Source: [Limnothrix rosea] IAM M-220 (lineage in GTDB: Bacteria; Cyanobacteriota; Cyanobacteriia; Cyanobacteriales; MRBY01). Taken from it: DNA of 35,965 bases. The stretch spans positions 1 through 35,965 of the forward strand of contig NZ_MRBY01000041.1 in NCBI RefSeq assembly GCF_001904615.1, read 5' to 3'. Positions 33,434 through 35,965 of the stretch are shown piece after piece (position 1 is the stretch's first letter; every line of letters starts with the position of its first letter). A program made the translations under genes and the position numbers. The notes below the pieces were generated by a model. That model searched no databases. It saw nothing but the letters and a program-made list of their open reading frames with translations, and was not told where the DNA came from.

Positions 33434-35083
33434 ATGAGTGACGCAACGATTCACCACGGTGGCGATCGCAAGTGGACTGACTATTTCACCTTTTGTACTG
33501 ACCACAAAGTCATTGGAATCCAGTATCTTGTTACTTCTTTCCTTTTCTATTTTGTTGGTGGCGCATTAGCTGAAGTGGTACGCACGGAGCTCGCGACCCC
33601 CGATCCTGACTTTGTCAGCCCGGAAGTTTATAACCAGCTGTTTACAATGCATGGCACGATCATGATCTTTTTATGGATTGTGCCTGCTGGAGCAGCCTTT
33701 GCTAACTACTTGATCCCACTGATGATTGGTGCGGATGATATGGCCTTTCCCCGTCTGAATGCGGTGGCTTTCTGGATGCAGCCTGTGGGTGGCATTTTAT
33801 TAATCTCTAGCTTTTTTGTTGGTGCTCCCCAAGCGGGCTGGACTTCTTATCCGCCGCTGAGTCTCATCTCTGGTAAATGGGGCGAGGAGCTATGGATTTT
33901 ATGTCTGTTGATTTTAGGGACTGCGTCGATTTTGGGGGCGATTAATTTTGTCACCACGATTTTTAAGATGCGTATCCCTGATATGGACATCCACAGTATG
34001 CCGCTGTTCTGTTGGGCAATGTTGGCGACTTCTGCCTTGATTTTGCTCTCTACGCCGGTACTGGCTGCTGCGCTGATTTTGTTGTCTTTTGATCTCATGG
34101 CTGGGACGGCTTTCTTTAATCCCACTGGTGGTGGTGACCCGATTGTTTATCAGCACTTATTTTGGTTTTATTCTCACCCGGCGGTGTACATCATGGTGTT
34201 GCCGTTTTTTGGGGTGATTTCTGAGGTGCTGCCTGTTCACTCTCGGAAGCCGATTTTTGGGTATCGGGCGATCGCCTATTCTGGTTTAGCTATTAGCTTT
34301 TTGGGCTTAATTGTTTGGGCACACCACATGTTTACCAGTGGTACTCCCGGTTGGTTACGGATGTTCTTTATGGCGACGACAATGCTTGTGGCTGTACCGA
34401 CGGGCATCAAAATCTTTAGCTGGTGCGCCACTCTTTGGGGCGGCAAACTTCAACTCAATGCAGCATTGCTATTTGCCATTGGCTTTTTGTCCTCTTTCCT
34501 CATGGGCGGTTTAACTGGCGTTATGCTCGCGGCAGCTCCCTTTGATATTCACGTCCACGATACTTATTTTGTGGTGGGTCACTTTCATTATGTGTTGTTT
34601 GGTGGTTCTGTCTTTGCGCTGTTCTCTGGCGTTTACCATTGGTATCCCAAAGTAACGGGCAAAATGTATGACGAGATTTGGGGCAAAATCCATTTTGTGA
34701 TGACCTTTGTGGGTTTTAATATGACTTTTCTGCCGATGCACTATCTCGGTATGCAGGGTATGAACCGCCGGATTGCCCTCTATGATCCTCAGTACCAAGG
34801 TATTAACCAAATTTGTACTTGGGGTTCTTATATTTTGGCGTTGTCTACTTTGCCATTTTTGGTCTCCATGGCTTTGGGATTAATTAAAGGAAAAGTCGCC
34901 GGTCGTAATCCTTGGCGTGCCCTTACCCTAGAGTGGCAAACGACTTCGCCTCCGGAAATCGAAAACTTTGAGGAAATGCCTGTCCTCTGGGCGGGACCCT
35001 ATGAGTACGGTATCGATACCGAATCGGAAGATGGCGACGAAGATATTGAAGATATGCTCACTGAAGTGGCCAATGTAGGTTAG
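33434..35083 (+). CDS. ctaD: Cytochrome c oxidase subunit I CtaD
   Basis: 549 residues with twelve predicted spans: the catalytic, proton-pumping subunit of the aa3-type oxidase. Heme a ligands are H73 (MHGTIMIF) and H385; the heme a3 ligand is H383 (HDTYFVVGHFHYV, 375-387). CuB ligands are H248, H297 and H298, with the H248-Y252 pair forming the Tyr-His cross-link site (YSHPAVYI). The A1-type Glu of the D channel (HPEVY) is replaced by Ala, preceded by Tyr-Ser (YSHPA), which is the pattern of A2-type oxidases. AVPTGIKIFSW matches the K-channel span. A 50-residue acidic C-terminal tail ends the protein. It ends 13 bases before ctaE, whose ribosome-binding site overlaps the end of the gene. 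Confidence 0.97.
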   Translation: MSDATIHHGGDRKWTDYFTFCTDHKVIGIQYLVTSFLFYFVGGALAEVVRTELATPDPDFVSPEVYNQLFTMHGTIMIFLWIVPAGAAFANYLIPLMIGADDMAFPRLNAVAFWMQPVGGILLISSFFVGAPQAGWTSYPPLSLISGKWGEELWILCLLILGTASILGAINFVTTIFKMRIPDMDIHSMPLFCWAMLATSALILLSTPVLAAALILLSFDLMAGTAFFNPTGGGDPIVYQHLFWFYSHPAVYIMVLPFFGVISEVLPVHSRKPIFGYRAIAYSGLAISFLGLIVWAHHMFTSGTPGWLRMFFMATTMLVAVPTGIKIFSWCATLWGGKLQLNAALLFAIGFLSSFLMGGLTGVMLAAAPFDIHVHDTYFVVGHFHYVLFGGSVFALFSGVYHWYPKVTGKMYDEIWGKIHFVMTFVGFNMTFLPMHYLGMQGMNRRIALYDPQYQGINQICTWGSYILALSTLPFLVSMALGLIKGKVAGRNPWRALTLEWQTTSPPEIENFEEMPVLWAGPYEYGIDTESEDGDEDIEDMLTEVANVG

Positions 35084-35096
35084 GAGGATAGAAAAT

Positions 35097-35702
35097 ATGC
35101 AAAGTTCAGTTACGACAACGAATGGGGCGATCGCCTCAGAATATCAAGAAGCACCGACCGAACAGCATGGTCATGCCGACTATCGTATGTTGGGTTTGGT
35201 TTTCTTCCTTGTCGCTGAAACAATGATCTTTATGGGTCTGTTTGCGGCGTTCGTTATCTACAAAGTCACTGTCCCAGATTTCACCAAGGAGCTAGAGCTG
35301 CTGGTTCCTACGATTAACAGTGTGATTCTAGTGAGTAGTAGTTTCGTGATGCACAAGGGTCAAAGTGCGATCAAAAATGACGATGTCAAAGGTTTGCAAC
35401 TGTGGTTTGGCCTCACGGCTCTAATGGGCGCAGTGTTCCTTGGCGGTCAGGTTTTTGAATATTCCAACATGGAGTTTGGTCTCACGGAGCATCTCTTCGG
35501 CAGTTGCTTTTATGTCCTCACGGGCTTTCATGGTTTACACGTAACCGCAGGTTTACTTTTTACCCTCGCAGTATTGTGGCGATCGCGCGAAGCGGGTCAC
35601 TATAGCAGTAGTTCCCATTTCGGAGTTGAAGCGGCAGAATTATATTGGCACTTTGTTGATGTGGTTTGGCTTGTGCTCTTCTTGTTGGTCTATTTACTCT
35701 AA
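35097..35702 (+). CDS. ctaE: Cytochrome c oxidase subunit III CtaE
   Basis: 201 residues with five spans, the small-type subunit III that stabilises subunit I and its proton uptake. Typical segments are AETMIFMGLFAAFVIYK (near the N-terminus), a central span ending EYSNMEFGLTEHLFGSCFYVLTGFHGLHV, and a C-terminal LYWHFVDVVWLVLFLLVYLL. An AGGAGGATAG ribosome-binding site precedes ATG at 35097. It completes the ctaCDE operon. Beyond it no further oxidase gene is seen before the repeat at the window end. Confidence 0.96.
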   Translation: MQSSVTTTNGAIASEYQEAPTEQHGHADYRMLGLVFFLVAETMIFMGLFAAFVIYKVTVPDFTKELELLVPTINSVILVSSSFVMHKGQSAIKNDDVKGLQLWFGLTALMGAVFLGGQVFEYSNMEFGLTEHLFGSCFYVLTGFHGLHVTAGLLFTLAVLWRSREAGHYSSSSHFGVEAAELYWHFVDVVWLVLFLLVYLL

Positions 35703-35868
35703 GGCTCTGAAAGTATAGACAAATATTAATTAATTTCATGATGATTGTGGGAGTGGCGCTGGTGCTGCTCCTTTTTGCTGGCATATAGACTCCATGATTT
35801 GGCGTAGGAATACCGAACTAAAGATGCGCTTATTTGCCCATGTCGTTAGGGAGGTAGAAATCGTATAT

Positions 35869-35965
35869 TAACGTCAGTTATGGATAAGAATGTAGCCAAA
35901 ATTCTTTAGATAAAAGGAGACACGGAGAGGGAGAGACACGGGGAAGCAACGAAAATTTGCATTTT
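35869..35965 (+). repeat. Interspersed repeat, copy 3 (cut by window end)
   Basis: 97 bases that match copy 2 (7002-7098) with one difference, in the same orientation. The window stops inside the repeat at ...TTTGCATTTT. The gap before it (35703-35868) holds no recognised gene; a 16-codon hydrophobic frame at 35738-35788 is noted among the findings. Confidence 0.9.

Noticed and set aside
1-35965. CRISPR array, prophage genes or transposase genes
   Set aside because: No regularly spaced direct repeats and no frame with cas, phage structural or transposase features was seen on either strand.

Overview
The window is cyanobacterial. HIP1-type octamers (GCGATCGC and the core GGCGATCGCC) recur in most genes. 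It also encodes the photosystem I subunit PsaM, a one-piece tmRNA with an ANNIVPFARK-type tag, cyanobacteria-typical families (DUF760, DUF3181) and a CyRepA1-family replication protein. The gene set resembles unicellular, Picosynechococcus/Leptolyngbya-like strains; that placement is an inference. Both ends of the window lie inside copies of one interspersed repeat, and a third copy sits at 7002-7098. The window therefore looks like a whole assembly contig that broke at repeats.

Layout. 1-1005: repeat end, then about 950 bases without a convincing gene. 1006-2826 (-): a Ser/Thr protein kinase with a C-terminal membrane segment, preceded by an unknown 127-residue protein. 3084-3818 (+): comB. 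3968-4063 (-): psaM, only 31 codons, with a clear terminator. 4305-5027 (+): TerC-family membrane protein. 5318-6274 (+): group 2 sigma factor. 6434-6769 (+): DUF760. 7002-7098: repeat copy. 7292-7685 (-): tmRNA with terminator. 7729-9051 (-): DUF2252. 9290-12530 (-): potA-potD-potB polyamine uptake operon without an adjacent potC. 12697-15562 (-): GNAT acetyltransferase, DUF2993, tsaE, DUF3181, a two-TM protein and moaC. 15623-15696 (+): tRNA-Arg(ACG). 16018-19086 (-): large CyRepA1-type primase/helicase replication protein. 19381-20682 (-): carboxyl-terminal processing protease. 21016-22191 (+): dxr. 22354-26535 (+): multi-PAS hybrid histidine kinase. 26605-27423 (+): HAD (Cof-type) phosphatase. 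27570-28463 (+): prohibitin-like SPFH protein. 28447-31983 (-): Orn/Lys/Arg-type decarboxylase, ctaB and ctaA. 32371-35702 (+): ctaC-ctaD-ctaE.

How the genes fit together. The right end is a complete aa3-type terminal oxidase locus. Subunits II, I and III are transcribed rightwards; the heme O and heme A synthases (ctaB, ctaA) are transcribed leftwards. The 387-base gap between the two arms carries three perfect inverted repeats and is the obvious place for shared control. The pot genes supply binding protein, ATPase and one permease for polyamine uptake. The moaC to DUF2993 string is tightly packed and probably one operon.

Most genes are ordinary cyanobacterial housekeeping or signalling genes. 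The least ordinary item is the plasmid-type replication protein next to a tRNA among core genes. Others are the repeat that bounds the window, the palindrome-rich cta divergent region, and the pot operon lacking potC. I did not find a defence island, CRISPR array, prophage or transposase gene.
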